This document shows positions 34,917 through 42,984 of a stretch of DNA of 49,125 bases, piece by piece. Made by a program: the position numbers and the translations under genes. The DNA is taken from positions 1 to 49,125 of the forward strand of contig JAGQOH010000021.1 in the NCBI GenBank assembly GCA_020427635.1, written 5' to 3'. The notes under the pieces are model-generated. The model did not search any database, was not told the origin of the DNA, and worked only from the letters and a program-made list of their open reading frames with translations. Position 1 is the stretch's first letter. Each line of letters begins with the position of its first letter. Source of the DNA: Phycisphaerales bacterium (GTDB lineage Bacteria > Planctomycetota > Phycisphaerae > Phycisphaerales > UBA1924).

Positions 34917-35989
34917 GGCGAGCCCTCCCTCACATAATCAAAGACCTGCACGCGGCGGTTATACGAATCGGCTACCCAAATGCGACCGCTCGAGTCAATG
35001 TGAATACCAACCGGAAGCCAGAACTGCCCGGGCCCCCGCCCCTCTTCGCCAAAGCTCATCAACACACGCCCCAATGCATCAAACAACTGCACCGCCTCGA
35101 AGTGCCCATCCACTACGTACAGATGTTCATCCGGATCCACCGCAACCCCCTTGGGCTGCGCAAAGTAGCCAGGCAGATCCCCCTTGCTGCCAATCGCTCG
35201 CACAAACGCATACGCAGTATCGAACACCTGCACCCGAAAGTTCAAGGAGTCACTCACATACAACGCACCATCACCGCCGATCGCGACCCCCGTCGGATAG
35301 TTGAACTGCCCCGCACCGGAACCCCGCGAACCAATGCGCTCAACCACTTCGCCCGCGAGCGACAACACCACAACCTGTTGCGCGCCCGGATCCGCAACCA
35401 CGATCCGATCCGCATCAACCGCAATGCCGCTTGGCCGCTGGAACGCCCCCGCCGCCAGCGCGCCCAAGTACTCACCATGCGCCGCGAACGCGTCAACCGC
35501 ACCCCGCCCCGCATCACACACGAGCACCCGACCATCTGTGGTCACCGCCACTGCCACCGGCAGCACGAAACTGCCCATTTCACCGCCCGGTGACCAGCGC
35601 GCATACGACCGATCCTCCAAATCAAACACATGCACCACACGGGCGCCCGAGTCCGCCACAAACAGGCGCGCGCTCGCGTCTGTGCAAACCCCCATCGGAT
35701 GCACCATCATCTGCTCAGCATCGCGCCCAAACAGCATCGTCCCCAAGCTGCTCGCAAATGACTGCCCAGGCTTCAGATCACGATCGCTCGACAATTGCCC
35801 GACATACACCACATGCCGTTCATCAGGCGGCGGCGGCCAACCAATCTCACGATTCGCCGGATCGAAGATCACGCCTGGCGCAGTTCCACAGCCCGCGACA
35901 CAAGCCGACACGCACACAAGGGCCGTGCGCCATAGCCTAGAACGATCGCGAAAAGCCGATCGCAAGCCGCTGCGAATCCGAATCGACAT
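34913..35989 (-). CDS. NHL-type beta-propeller lipoprotein
   Basis: A 358-residue protein with an N-terminal signal ending in a lipobox (SACVAGC, Cys about residue 34), so it is a lipoprotein. The body has six NHL-like repeats of the form P.GVAVD..G.LYVADS.N.RVQVFD, the last being PVGIHIDSSGRIWVADSYN. It contains no heme or catalytic motif; a docking or assembly role is inferred. It is paralogous to the product of 38593-39864: both start with a W-P-x-P-P-x-E-x-R motif and an LFG segment. NHL proteins lie beside OmcS/OmcE-type cytochrome genes in Geobacter. The ATG at 35989 has GGAGGG 7 nt upstream; it overlaps the barrel gene end by 53 nt. Confidence 0.85.
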   Translation of the reverse strand: MSIRIRSGLRSAFRDRSRLWRTALVCVSACVAGCGTAPGVIFDPANREIGWPPPPDERHVVYVGQLSSDRDLKPGQSFASSLGTMLFGRDAEQMMVHPMGVCTDASARLFVADSGARVVHVFDLEDRSYARWSPGGEMGSFVLPVAVAVTTDGRVLVCDAGRGAVDAFAAHGEYLGALAAGAFQRPSGIAVDADRIVVADPGAQQVVVLSLAGEVVERIGSRGSGAGQFNYPTGVAIGGDGALYVSDSLNFRVQVFDTAYAFVRAIGSKGDLPGYFAQPKGVAVDPDEHLYVVDGHFEAVQLFDALGRVLMSFGEEGRGPGQFWLPVGIHIDSSGRIWVADSYNRRVQVFDYVREGSP

Positions 35990-37973
35990 GATCGCCCTCC
36001 AACATCGCATTTGAGATCCCGATGAACACGCTCGTCTGCCGATACCTCCAGTTCAATTCAAAAATCTGCTCAAAACCGCGCGTGTGCCCCGAGAGCGTCT
36101 CATCTTCATCGCGAAACGTCAGACGAATCCGCGCATCCAGACCGCGGTCAAGCCGCCGCCCCCACTCCGCTATCACCCGATTGAGCACAACATCGTTCTC
36201 AGTGTCGTTGTAATGCACTTCGTCACGCGTCGCCCGCACATTCCACCACGAGCCCGGGCCAAGACGCTGCTCATACCGCGCCGACAAACGCGTTGAGTCA
36301 AATGGCGCCAGGTCGCTGTCCTGATGCTCCTGCTCCGCCAGCAAGGTCAAGTCGCCAATCGCGTACTCCGCCCCATACCGCAAGTTCCGCACGTCATTGG
36401 CCACAATCACCACCGATCGATCTGCATCGACCGACTGGTTCAACTCCCGATAGACCAGATACAACGACAGTCCCCGCAGCGCACCCTCCTGGATGCCATA
36501 CCGCAGCCCGAACGAGGCCCCAAGTGAATCCGTCGTACTTGCCGGCTCCGGCCCAAGCGCATAGTCAATCAATACCTGCTGCCCATCCGCGATCGAGCCG
36601 CCTACCTGACGCCGAATCTCAATCCGATCATCCAACACCGTCAACGTGTAGTCCAATCCCTCGGCAAACACCTGCACACCCGCACTGTCCCGAATCACAA
36701 TCGACGACGCAATCACAAACCGCTGCGAAATCACGATCGGAAACGGATCGTTAAACGTCCGCGAGACACCAAGAAAATCGATCCGACCGCCCCGGGTGCT
36801 GTTCTCAATGTGCTCATACTGACCCGTTGCCGATGCGTTCAACCGACCATACGGCACGCGCTTCGTGTAGTCGAAGTCAATACTGCCGAAGTACTCATCT
36901 CGCGTAAAATCTACGTCCGGCACGCGCTGCTGCCCACCACCCGCAACCAACGTCGTCAGCAAACTATCAAAGAGCTTGTGCCGCAACGTCGCCACGCCGC
37001 GCACCTGCTGCTGATCCTGCCGACCATTGGATCGGTCTTCCAACGTCAAGTCCCATCGCGAATCGAGCGTGTCCGTGTGACGCAAGCGCAGCAGCTCATT
37101 GAGCCGCACCGTCCGGTTCTCAAAGTCCCCCGACTGGTCGAACACACGCAACATCGACCGAAGCGAATCGCGCTGGTCTGGCCCCAACTGCCATGTGTGC
37201 ACGATCGTCGCGTCGTGCCGCTCATATGAATCGTCAATACCCGACGCCTGACGTTCATCCACTAAGTCCAACGCATAGTCCACCGTCAGACGCTGCCGAT
37301 CCGTCGGCGTCCACGCCGACTGCACCGCCAACGTGTCCTGCACACGCCGCGAATCCACAAGATCCCCAAAGTCATTCTGCTCCTGTTCCCGGTGAAAGAA
37401 GCGAATCGTCGTCGGCGCCACATTCAAGAACGTGCGCACCGACGCGCCGAACTCAGTCGTCGTGCTGTCAATAGAGCTCGCGAATTCCCGGTCGAGCTGC
37501 GTCTGATCGCGAAAAGCCCAAACCGTCACCGGTGCGGGCCCTTCGCTCAAAATGAGCGCCGTCGCATCGAAAAGCGTCAGAATCTGCGAGTCGTGCCCGT
37601 CCGTCGCTTCGACCGGGCTCTTCCTGAACTGGTCCTCAAACCCAAGGCTCGCATTGATCGACAAGTCCACCAGATTCTCATGCCCGATGAACGATCGGCT
37701 GGACAGCGACAACGTCTCGCGCGCCAGATGCTCCGTGTCCGTGCGCTCGCCCTCCACATCACTCTTGATGTGATTGCGCCGGTACTGATAAAAGAAGTCC
37801 AGGCTCAGACTCAACCGATCCAGCGTAAACCCCGTCAGCTCGCCCGCAGGCCCGCCGACAATCACCGGCCCACCGTCCGCTTGCTGCTGTTGCGCCAACA
37901 CCATCCCCGCCGCCGTCGTCACAAGCGCCGCGCCACACGCCAAACAACACCATGGGGACGACGCCCTCGGCAC
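35937..37973 (-). CDS. outer-membrane beta-barrel protein (porin of a porin-cytochrome system)
   Basis: A 678-residue protein with a signal peptide (cleavage near LAQQQ). The mature chain is composed of many alternating amphipathic strands of 8-12 residues with short turns rich in Asp/Asn/Gly (for example TLSLSSRSFIG, LRYGAEYAIGDLTLLAEQEHQD), and it ends in a typical outer-membrane beta-signal with C-terminal aromatic residue, LAIGFSRSF. The size is close to MtrB/PioB-type porins (about 700 residues), but I cannot show homology by eye and no CXXC is present in the mature chain. It lies between the pentaheme lipoprotein and the second propeller gene, consistent with a barrel threaded by cytochromes. 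The start is 3 nt after the preceding stop. Confidence 0.8.
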   Translation of the reverse strand: MPRASSPWCCLACGAALVTTAAGMVLAQQQQADGGPVIVGGPAGELTGFTLDRLSLSLDFFYQYRRNHIKSDVEGERTDTEHLARETLSLSSRSFIGHENLVDLSINASLGFEDQFRKSPVEATDGHDSQILTLFDATALILSEGPAPVTVWAFRDQTQLDREFASSIDSTTTEFGASVRTFLNVAPTTIRFFHREQEQNDFGDLVDSRRVQDTLAVQSAWTPTDRQRLTVDYALDLVDERQASGIDDSYERHDATIVHTWQLGPDQRDSLRSMLRVFDQSGDFENRTVRLNELLRLRHTDTLDSRWDLTLEDRSNGRQDQQQVRGVATLRHKLFDSLLTTLVAGGGQQRVPDVDFTRDEYFGSIDFDYTKRVPYGRLNASATGQYEHIENSTRGGRIDFLGVSRTFNDPFPIVISQRFVIASSIVIRDSAGVQVFAEGLDYTLTVLDDRIEIRRQVGGSIADGQQVLIDYALGPEPASTTDSLGASFGLRYGIQEGALRGLSLYLVYRELNQSVDADRSVVIVANDVRNLRYGAEYAIGDLTLLAEQEHQDSDLAPFDSTRLSARYEQRLGPGSWWNVRATRDEVHYNDTENDVVLNRVIAEWGRRLDRGLDARIRLTFRDEDETLSGHTRGFEQIFELNWRYRQTSVFIGISNAMLEGDHVDSDSQRLAIGFSRSF

Positions 37974-37976
37974 GAA

Positions 37977-38579
37977 TCACCCACCGCCTTTCGCCCCGGA
38001 GCTCCCTTCCGGTTTCGCGCCCGAACCAGCCGAATGCAACATGTACCGCTGGTCGCCCCCGTGCCCGGAGTGACACGCAATGCAGGACACTTCCGCATCC
38101 GCGTGCTCCGGCACACGCTCCGTGTCCAGCTGCTCGATCTCATGACACTGAAAACACACATCACGCACCGGCGCCTTCAGCAAGTGCGCAAAAGCGGACT
38201 CATGCGCCGCGTGACACCACAGGCACGCCGTCGCCGCCACCGGCCCATGCATCACCGGATAACGCGTCTGCTCCTCTTCATGGCACTTCAAGCACACATT
38301 CGATTCCACGCCCTCCATGTTGAAGGACGTCCCGTGGCACTCCACGCAACGCTCATCCCGGAACGGCGCATGGACCACATACGTCGCGCTCTGTCGCATC
38401 AGCGTCGGATCACCACTCGCAGATGCAATCGGCAACGCCCGCGGGTTCGGCACCCCGTCAAAGAAGAACGACAGCAACTCGTAGTTGCGCTCAACACTGC
38501 ATGCACACCAGATGCATACAAGCCCCGCGCCCGCAACGCCTACTGCAACGCGCCGGCTGCCACGCCACGCCGCCTGCAT
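37977..38579 (-). CDS. pentaheme c-type cytochrome lipoprotein
   Basis: A 200-residue protein with an N-terminal signal (VAVGVAGAGLVCIWCAC) that ends in cysteines suitable for lipid attachment. Five heme sites: CVECH, CLKCH, CLWCH, CFQCH and CIACH, in the cytochrome c3-like doubled-motif style (HAAHES, HSGHGG after some). The C-terminus is Gly/Ser/Lys-rich (SGAKPEGSSGAKGGG). The ATG at 38579 follows the stop of the first propeller gene by 13 nt and has AGG 8 nt upstream. As a periplasmic lipoprotein just before the barrel gene, it could deliver electrons to the pore. An earlier in-frame ATG at 38627 would overlap the propeller gene. Confidence 0.85.
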   Translation of the reverse strand: MQAAWRGSRRVAVGVAGAGLVCIWCACSVERNYELLSFFFDGVPNPRALPIASASGDPTLMRQSATYVVHAPFRDERCVECHGTSFNMEGVESNVCLKCHEEEQTRYPVMHGPVAATACLWCHAAHESAFAHLLKAPVRDVCFQCHEIEQLDTERVPEHADAEVSCIACHSGHGGDQRYMLHSAGSGAKPEGSSGAKGGG

Positions 38580-38592
38580 TGGTTCGGCCTGA

Positions 38593-39864
38593 TCATTCAA
38601 GTCCACCACCCTCGGGCGACTGCACATCTCCCTCGCCCGGTTCGGGCCCTTCGAGCGCACTGAGCCCCTTCGAAGCCTCATTCTGCCCAACGCCCTCAGA
38701 CACCTCTACGGACGCCGGCGCAAGATCCGCCACGCTGTACCCCGGACGCAACTGCCCCATCACATACAAGCTCACCTTCGCCGGGCCAAACTGATTCGTC
38801 ACCGCGACATACCGCTTGGGCTCAAACCCCTCATGCACCAAATCCTTCACCAAATCAAGGCGATCATCAGACACGCAGATCCCCGCCGGCAAATTCATCG
38901 CCCCGGGGAAGTTGCCGCCCGCACCAAATGACATCAAGAGCGCAAATTCATCATTGAACATCTGCACGTTCTGGAACGCCGCGTCCACCACATACACAAC
39001 GCCGTCGCTGTCCACCGCAAGCTGCTTGGGCCGCGCAAACGAACCGGCATAGTCGCCCAATTCGCCCACCCCTCCCTTGTAGCCACCATCCGGCCCAAAC
39101 TTCTGCACCCGACAACGCATCATGTCCGTCACATACACATCGCCCGCCCGATCAACATCAACCGCGAGCGGCACGCGAAACTCACCATCGCCATCCCCCG
39201 CCTGACCAAACTTGCCAAGCAGCTCACCTGTGCCCCGGTTGAAAATCGCCACGTTCTGGCCCTTGATGTCGCACACATAGAGCCGATCGCCGTGCGTCGC
39301 TAACGCCACAGGCGTCATGCCCGACTCGCCAATCGTCCGCGCATAGCGCTCGTTCGTGTCATACACGAGCACCGCATTGCGATCATTGTCCGCCACATAC
39401 ACCCAACCATCGTCCGCCACCGCAACATCAACCGGATGCGTCAGGTGATTCACACCCGTTGTGCCCATGCGACGCATCTGCCTGTTCGTCAAATCCATGA
39501 CCGTCAGTGCGGGATAGCGAATGTCGCACACATAGATCCGCCCATTGCGCATCGCAACCCCATACGGCTTCTCAATCGCCGTGTCCCGCACGTCCTCCTT
39601 GCCGAAGATCAACTCCTGCAGCCCACTCGCCTTCTGCAAGTTCAAATCACCCGCAGCCTGGAACGATCGCACGAACTGAATCCTTGGCTCGGCAGGCGGC
39701 AGTGGCCAAAACGCAAAGCTCGTCGCCTTGGCGGCCTTCGGCGCTGATGAACTCGCGCACCCGCCAACCAAAAGACTCGCACCAAGCGCCGCTCCCAACA
39801 CCAGCAACGCGCGATGCCGTGTCGCCCGCCCGCGCCGTCCGCAATACATGCTCTGCTGTTCCAT
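38593..39864 (-). CDS. NHL-type beta-propeller lipoprotein (first gene of the barrel operon)
   Basis: A 423-residue lipoprotein: signal with lipobox LVGGC (Cys about residue 36), a short Ser/Ala linker, then NHL-like repeats (KPYGVAMRNGRIYVCDIRY, HPVDVAVADDGWVYVADND, VPLAVDVDRAGDVYVTDM, RPKQLAVDSDGVVYVVDAA and others) forming a six-bladed propeller, and an acidic Glu/Gly/Pro tail. It has the same opening motif as its paralogue at 34913 (WPLPPAEPRIQFV, then LIFGKED), so one arose by duplication. The role is probably structural within the electron conduit. Two ATGs are possible (39864 and 39849). A sigma-54-like site lies 40-60 nt upstream. Confidence 0.87.
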   Translation of the reverse strand: MEQQSMYCGRRGRATRHRALLVLGAALGASLLVGGCASSSAPKAAKATSFAFWPLPPAEPRIQFVRSFQAAGDLNLQKASGLQELIFGKEDVRDTAIEKPYGVAMRNGRIYVCDIRYPALTVMDLTNRQMRRMGTTGVNHLTHPVDVAVADDGWVYVADNDRNAVLVYDTNERYARTIGESGMTPVALATHGDRLYVCDIKGQNVAIFNRGTGELLGKFGQAGDGDGEFRVPLAVDVDRAGDVYVTDMMRCRVQKFGPDGGYKGGVGELGDYAGSFARPKQLAVDSDGVVYVVDAAFQNVQMFNDEFALLMSFGAGGNFPGAMNLPAGICVSDDRLDLVKDLVHEGFEPKRYVAVTNQFGPAKVSLYVMGQLRPGYSVADLAPASVEVSEGVGQNEASKGLSALEGPEPGEGDVQSPEGGGLE

Positions 39865-39904
39865 CTTTCGCCCCCGATCATGTGACCCCGTGGCTCAAAA
39901 CACA

Positions 39905-39923
39905 GAACATATCCCATGCCAAT
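39905..39923 (-). promoter_or_regulatory. degenerate sigma-54-like site before the barrel operon
   Basis: Minus strand ATTGGCATGGGATATGTT resembles the site at 40753-40771 (ATTGGTATGGAACTTGCA): 12 of 18 positions agree, including TTGG. The -12 dinucleotide is GT rather than GC, so activity is doubtful. Confidence 0.35.
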
Positions 39924-39973
39924 CTGATCAGCGAATACACGCCGCGCCCCCGCGCCCACAACGCCCGCGCAGC

Positions 39974-40014
39974 AAAAAGCCCCGCTCGCCGTGATTCACA
40001 CGGGATGCGGGGCT
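39974..40014 (-). terminator. Rho-independent terminator of the OmcE-like gene
   Basis: On the minus strand AGCCCCGC (from 40014) pairs with GCGGGGCT (ending at 39978), with an inner CCGTG/CACGG stem, and is followed by TTTTT (39978-39974). It lies 37 nt after the stop of the 40051 gene and separates it from the barrel operon. Confidence 0.9.
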
Positions 40015-40050
40015 CGGGAGGTCAAGTGTGGACCTTCTGTTCAGTCCGGC

Positions 40051-40674
40051 TTACTTGATGTGGCATCCCAGGCAGATCGCGCTGCCGGCATTGCTCGTGC
40101 GCAGCATCGAGTCCCACCCGCCGCGGTTGTGCGGCTCATGGCACGTGGTGCAAGACACCACCTGCTGCGTCACACCGTTGCCGTCCACCCAATCCCGCAA
40201 CGGGGTCGAGGACGGAACGTCCGCCGGGTCGTGGAACGCGCCCGCCCACCATGTGGGCTGCGGATCGGGCGGATACAGCGCATCACTGCCGACCGGGTGA
40301 TCGTCCTCGAAGTCCGTGCCCAGGTTCTTGTCGCCTGTCAGGAACGTCACACCCGATTGCCCACCGAAGCTGTCCAGCGCCACCGTGCCGTCGTGGCAAG
40401 ACAGGCACAGACGCGACCGATAGTCAAAGTCGGCCTCCGCCGTACCCGGACCCTCGTGCATCGTGTAGTTCGCAGTCGTCAGCTCGTGGTTCCACAGACG
40501 CGGGATGCCCGCGATCGCATGGTGCGGCGTATGGCAGGGCTTGCAGATCTCGCCGCCCGACCACCCTTGGCTTGTGAAATTGTGGTCAGAGTTCACGATC
40601 TGACCTGACGCCAATGCCGCGCAAAGCCCCGCAGCCACCAGGGAGCCCAGCGTTGTGAACTTCTTGAATTGCAT
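40051..40674 (-). CDS. tetraheme c-type cytochrome resembling OmcE-type filament cytochromes
   Basis: A 207-residue secreted protein: signal peptide (cleavage near ALASG), then four hemes at CKPCH (44), CLSCH (90), CTTCH (175) and CLGCH (201). The surrounding text has the pattern I recall for OmcE-like proteins: IVNSDHNF, CxxCHTPHH, RLWNHE, Y-T, RLCLSCHDGTVALDSFGG, DDHPV, CTTCHEPHN, LRTSNAGSAICLGCH. It has no lipobox, anchor or sorting tail, so it should be exported free. OmcE of Geobacter sulfurreducens is a tetraheme cytochrome that polymerises into extracellular conducting filaments; the same job is inferred here. It is a single-gene unit with GGTGAGG ribosome site, its own sigma-54 promoter and a strong terminator, as expected for an abundant product. 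Confidence 0.9.
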   Translation of the reverse strand: MQFKKFTTLGSLVAAGLCAALASGQIVNSDHNFTSQGWSGGEICKPCHTPHHAIAGIPRLWNHELTTANYTMHEGPGTAEADFDYRSRLCLSCHDGTVALDSFGGQSGVTFLTGDKNLGTDFEDDHPVGSDALYPPDPQPTWWAGAFHDPADVPSSTPLRDWVDGNGVTQQVVSCTTCHEPHNRGGWDSMLRTSNAGSAICLGCHIK

Positions 40675-40752
40675 GACCTCACCTTTTCCTTTCTCTGCGC
40701 CGGGTCTGAATGCTCAGCTCGGCCCGCGCTCAGTCATTTTCCGATATACCGA

Positions 40753-40771
40753 TTGCAAGTTCCATACCAAT
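40753..40771 (-). promoter_or_regulatory. sigma-54 promoter of the OmcE-like cytochrome gene
   Basis: Minus strand TTGGTATGGAACTTGCA: GG and GC are 10 nt apart, with a full TTGCA -12 element and TTGG at -24. It is about 80 nt before the ATG at 40674. The rest of the 280-nt interval (40675-40954) is pyrimidine-rich on the plus strand and holds no other feature I can support. Confidence 0.65.
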
Positions 40772-40954
40772 CCGACTCTCCTTCCCCATCCTTCCAAACA
40801 ACCCCTCCAGGACCTCCTATCAGCCACCACGCCGACTACGCCTTCCCCATTCCGAGAACCTCCGGCAGACCAACCCTCTCACATTCCGGAGCGCTCGAGC
40901 TCACCCCTTGGCTGACACCCCTCGTTCGCCGATGCCACACCACAGGGGGGTGAG

Positions 40955-41767
40955 ATGGCACATCGCGACCGATTTGTGCGCACAAGGCGGCCCTTTGCGC
41001 CGTCGCCTGGTCGACTCTTCGCCACCGCAGGCGCCGCAACCATTCTCGGACACACGATCGCCGCCTCCGCCGTGGCTCCAGAGCAACGCTCGACGAGGCT
41101 TCAGGACAGCGCCTTCCGCCAGGCCCAAGGCCGCTGCGACGCCTGCCACGCCGTCGATCCCGAAGGCTCCCACCCCATTGGCGTCACCCCATCGATGGCC
41201 GTGCCCCCGGGCCTCCCGCTCAATAGTGGCCAAATCACCTGCCTCACCTGCCACGAGCCCACCGCAGACGCCCACAGCGCCGCCCGGGCCGGCAATGGCG
41301 CTGCCCTCCGCGCCGGGGCCAACCCAGTCACCCTCTGCACCGCATGCCACGGGGGCTCCCTGACGACCGCCGCCTCCGCCCACGCCCTCGCCATGGCCCG
41401 CGCCCATCCCAACCGCCCAACCGGGGGCCCCACCGCCCTGCGATCCGGAGCTCACCGTGGCGTCGATGCCGAGTCCGCCACCTGCATGGCATGCCATGAC
41501 GGCTCCATCGCCGCCGACGCTGGCCACATGACAGGCCTCTTCTCTGGTCCGGAGGCCCCACAGGACCACCCCATTGGCGTCACCATGCGCCATGGCCGGT
41601 CCCACGAATCGCTCCTGGCCAACCCCGCGGGCCTCGACGAACGCATCCAGCTCTTCAACGGTGCCGTGGGCTGCGGCTCATGCCACAACCTCTACTCCCC
41701 AATCGAAGACCGCCTTGTCATGAGCAACCACGGCAGCCAACTGTGTCTGTCCTGCCACCTCTACTAG
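40955..41767 (+). CDS. hexaheme c-type cytochrome
   Basis: A 270-residue exported protein. N-terminal Arg-rich region then a hydrophobic signal (LFATAGAATILGHTIAASAVA). Six heme sites: CDACH, CLTCH, CTACH, CMACH, CGSCH and CLSCH. Repeated motifs HPIGVT before hemes and SNHGSQLCLSCH at the end recall the final heme of the OmcE-like and 12-heme proteins, so they are probably related. The centre is Ala/Gly-rich. GGGGGG lies 5-10 nt before the ATG at 40955. It is transcribed away from the OmcE-like gene. The cellular position is unknown; no lipobox or anchor is visible. Confidence 0.88.
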   Translation: MAHRDRFVRTRRPFAPSPGRLFATAGAATILGHTIAASAVAPEQRSTRLQDSAFRQAQGRCDACHAVDPEGSHPIGVTPSMAVPPGLPLNSGQITCLTCHEPTADAHSAARAGNGAALRAGANPVTLCTACHGGSLTTAASAHALAMARAHPNRPTGGPTALRSGAHRGVDAESATCMACHDGSIAADAGHMTGLFSGPEAPQDHPIGVTMRHGRSHESLLANPAGLDERIQLFNGAVGCGSCHNLYSPIEDRLVMSNHGSQLCLSCHLY

Positions 41768-41935
41768 ACAACCACTCCCCACACACCCAGGCGTTTCTCA
41801 CAACTGAGAGCCCCTGGCCAGCGATACTCCAGCAACTGGGAGCCTGAGGCCGACGCCTCTTCCAAACCCGGCGTTTTTCGGCACCCGCATTGCTCGACGC
41901 ACGCCCGGGATGCCTGCAACCCCCACGGAGCCTCC

Positions 41936-42982
41936 ATGCAAAGACGCGCCCTCCTCCTGATGACCTGGCTCTCCGCCCTCCTGGCCCTGGCGCCGGCGCC
42001 TGCCTCCGCCCAACCCGCCGGCCCACAGCTCGCGCCCGCCTCAACCGCGACCCTCGCGGTGCGCGGCGTCCAAGGCACCGCCAAAGGCGCACCAGTCAAG
42101 GGCGATGTCATCGAACTGCACCTCTTCCAAGGCAACCAAATCGCCCATCGCTTCGACGCTGTGCTCGACGACAACGGACTTGCAATGTTCAACGCGATTC
42201 CACTCGCCACACCGCTGCGCCCGCTTGTGCGCATCATGCACGCCGGTGTGGTCTACCAAGAGGTGGGCCCGCTGCTCGAGCCGACCAAGCCGACCGCCTC
42301 GATGGATGTCGCGGTCTATGACACAAAGCTCGACAAGCCCGCCTGGGAAATCGCCCTGCGCAGTCTCATGGCATGGCCCGATGCCCAACAGGTCTCCGTC
42401 TCTGAAATCCTCGTCGTTGAAAGCCCCGCAGACTACACCTGGCTGGGCGGCGACCTCGACGAACGCGACCAGCGCACCACCGTCTCAGTGTCGCTGCCAA
42501 CCGGCGCACGCGACGTCAATCTCGACGAAGGGTTCCACGGATGGTGCTGCACCAAGTTCGACGGCTCGCTGCTTGAGATCCAAATGCCCCTCATGCCAGG
42601 GCGCGCCGCCTTCCGCTACTCGTACAAACTCCCCGTCAACGCTGGCAGCACCGAGTTGGAAGTCGCCGGGCCTGTCCTCACGCGCGTCGTCGAGTTCCAG
42701 GTCCCTGAAACCGTCGCAGACGTGCGCACGCATGCGGTCACCGCCGCCGGCATGAAAGCAGACGATCAGGGCGCGCTGCGCGTCTTCGAAAGCGAAAACC
42801 AGCCGCCAAATGAACGCTGCGGCGTTGTCCTCGCCGGGCTCATCTCAGAATTGCCACCCATGGCTCCCGCGCATCAACCCAACCTCGGCATGCGCATCGG
42901 AGCCGGCGTTGGGCTCGCCCTCGTGCTCGCAGTCCTGCTCTATGTGCTCTTCGCCCGCAAGCCCAAACCGAGGCGCACCTAG
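41936..42982 (+). CDS. exported membrane-anchored protein of unknown function, next to ccmC
   Basis: A 348-residue protein with a signal peptide (RRALLLMTWLSALLALAPAP, cleavage near ASAQP) and one C-terminal membrane helix (VGLALVLAVLLYVLF) followed by a basic tail (ARKPKPRRT), so the body is held on the outer face of the inner membrane. The body looks like two or three beta-sandwich domains; a WCC pair occurs near residue 200. No catalytic motif recognised. It ends 2 nt before ccmC, so the two are likely translated together and this protein may take part in heme delivery or cytochrome assembly. That link is by position only. The interval 41768-41935 contains small hairpins and no gene. Confidence 0.75.
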   Translation: MQRRALLLMTWLSALLALAPAPASAQPAGPQLAPASTATLAVRGVQGTAKGAPVKGDVIELHLFQGNQIAHRFDAVLDDNGLAMFNAIPLATPLRPLVRIMHAGVVYQEVGPLLEPTKPTASMDVAVYDTKLDKPAWEIALRSLMAWPDAQQVSVSEILVVESPADYTWLGGDLDERDQRTTVSVSLPTGARDVNLDEGFHGWCCTKFDGSLLEIQMPLMPGRAAFRYSYKLPVNAGSTELEVAGPVLTRVVEFQVPETVADVRTHAVTAAGMKADDQGALRVFESENQPPNERCGVVLAGLISELPPMAPAHQPNLGMRIGAGVGLALVLAVLLYVLFARKPKPRRT

Positions 42983-42984
42983 TC

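Noticed and set aside
31794..39914. Shared 11-mer AGAACATATCC at 31794-31804 and 39904-39914
   Set aside because: Only two copies, different positions relative to starts, and one is part of the sigma-54-like site on the opposite strand; not enough to call an operator.
41846..41859. GAGGC-cgac-GCCTC hairpin after the hexaheme gene
   Set aside because: Only five base pairs and no U run; several similar short hairpins occur nearby.
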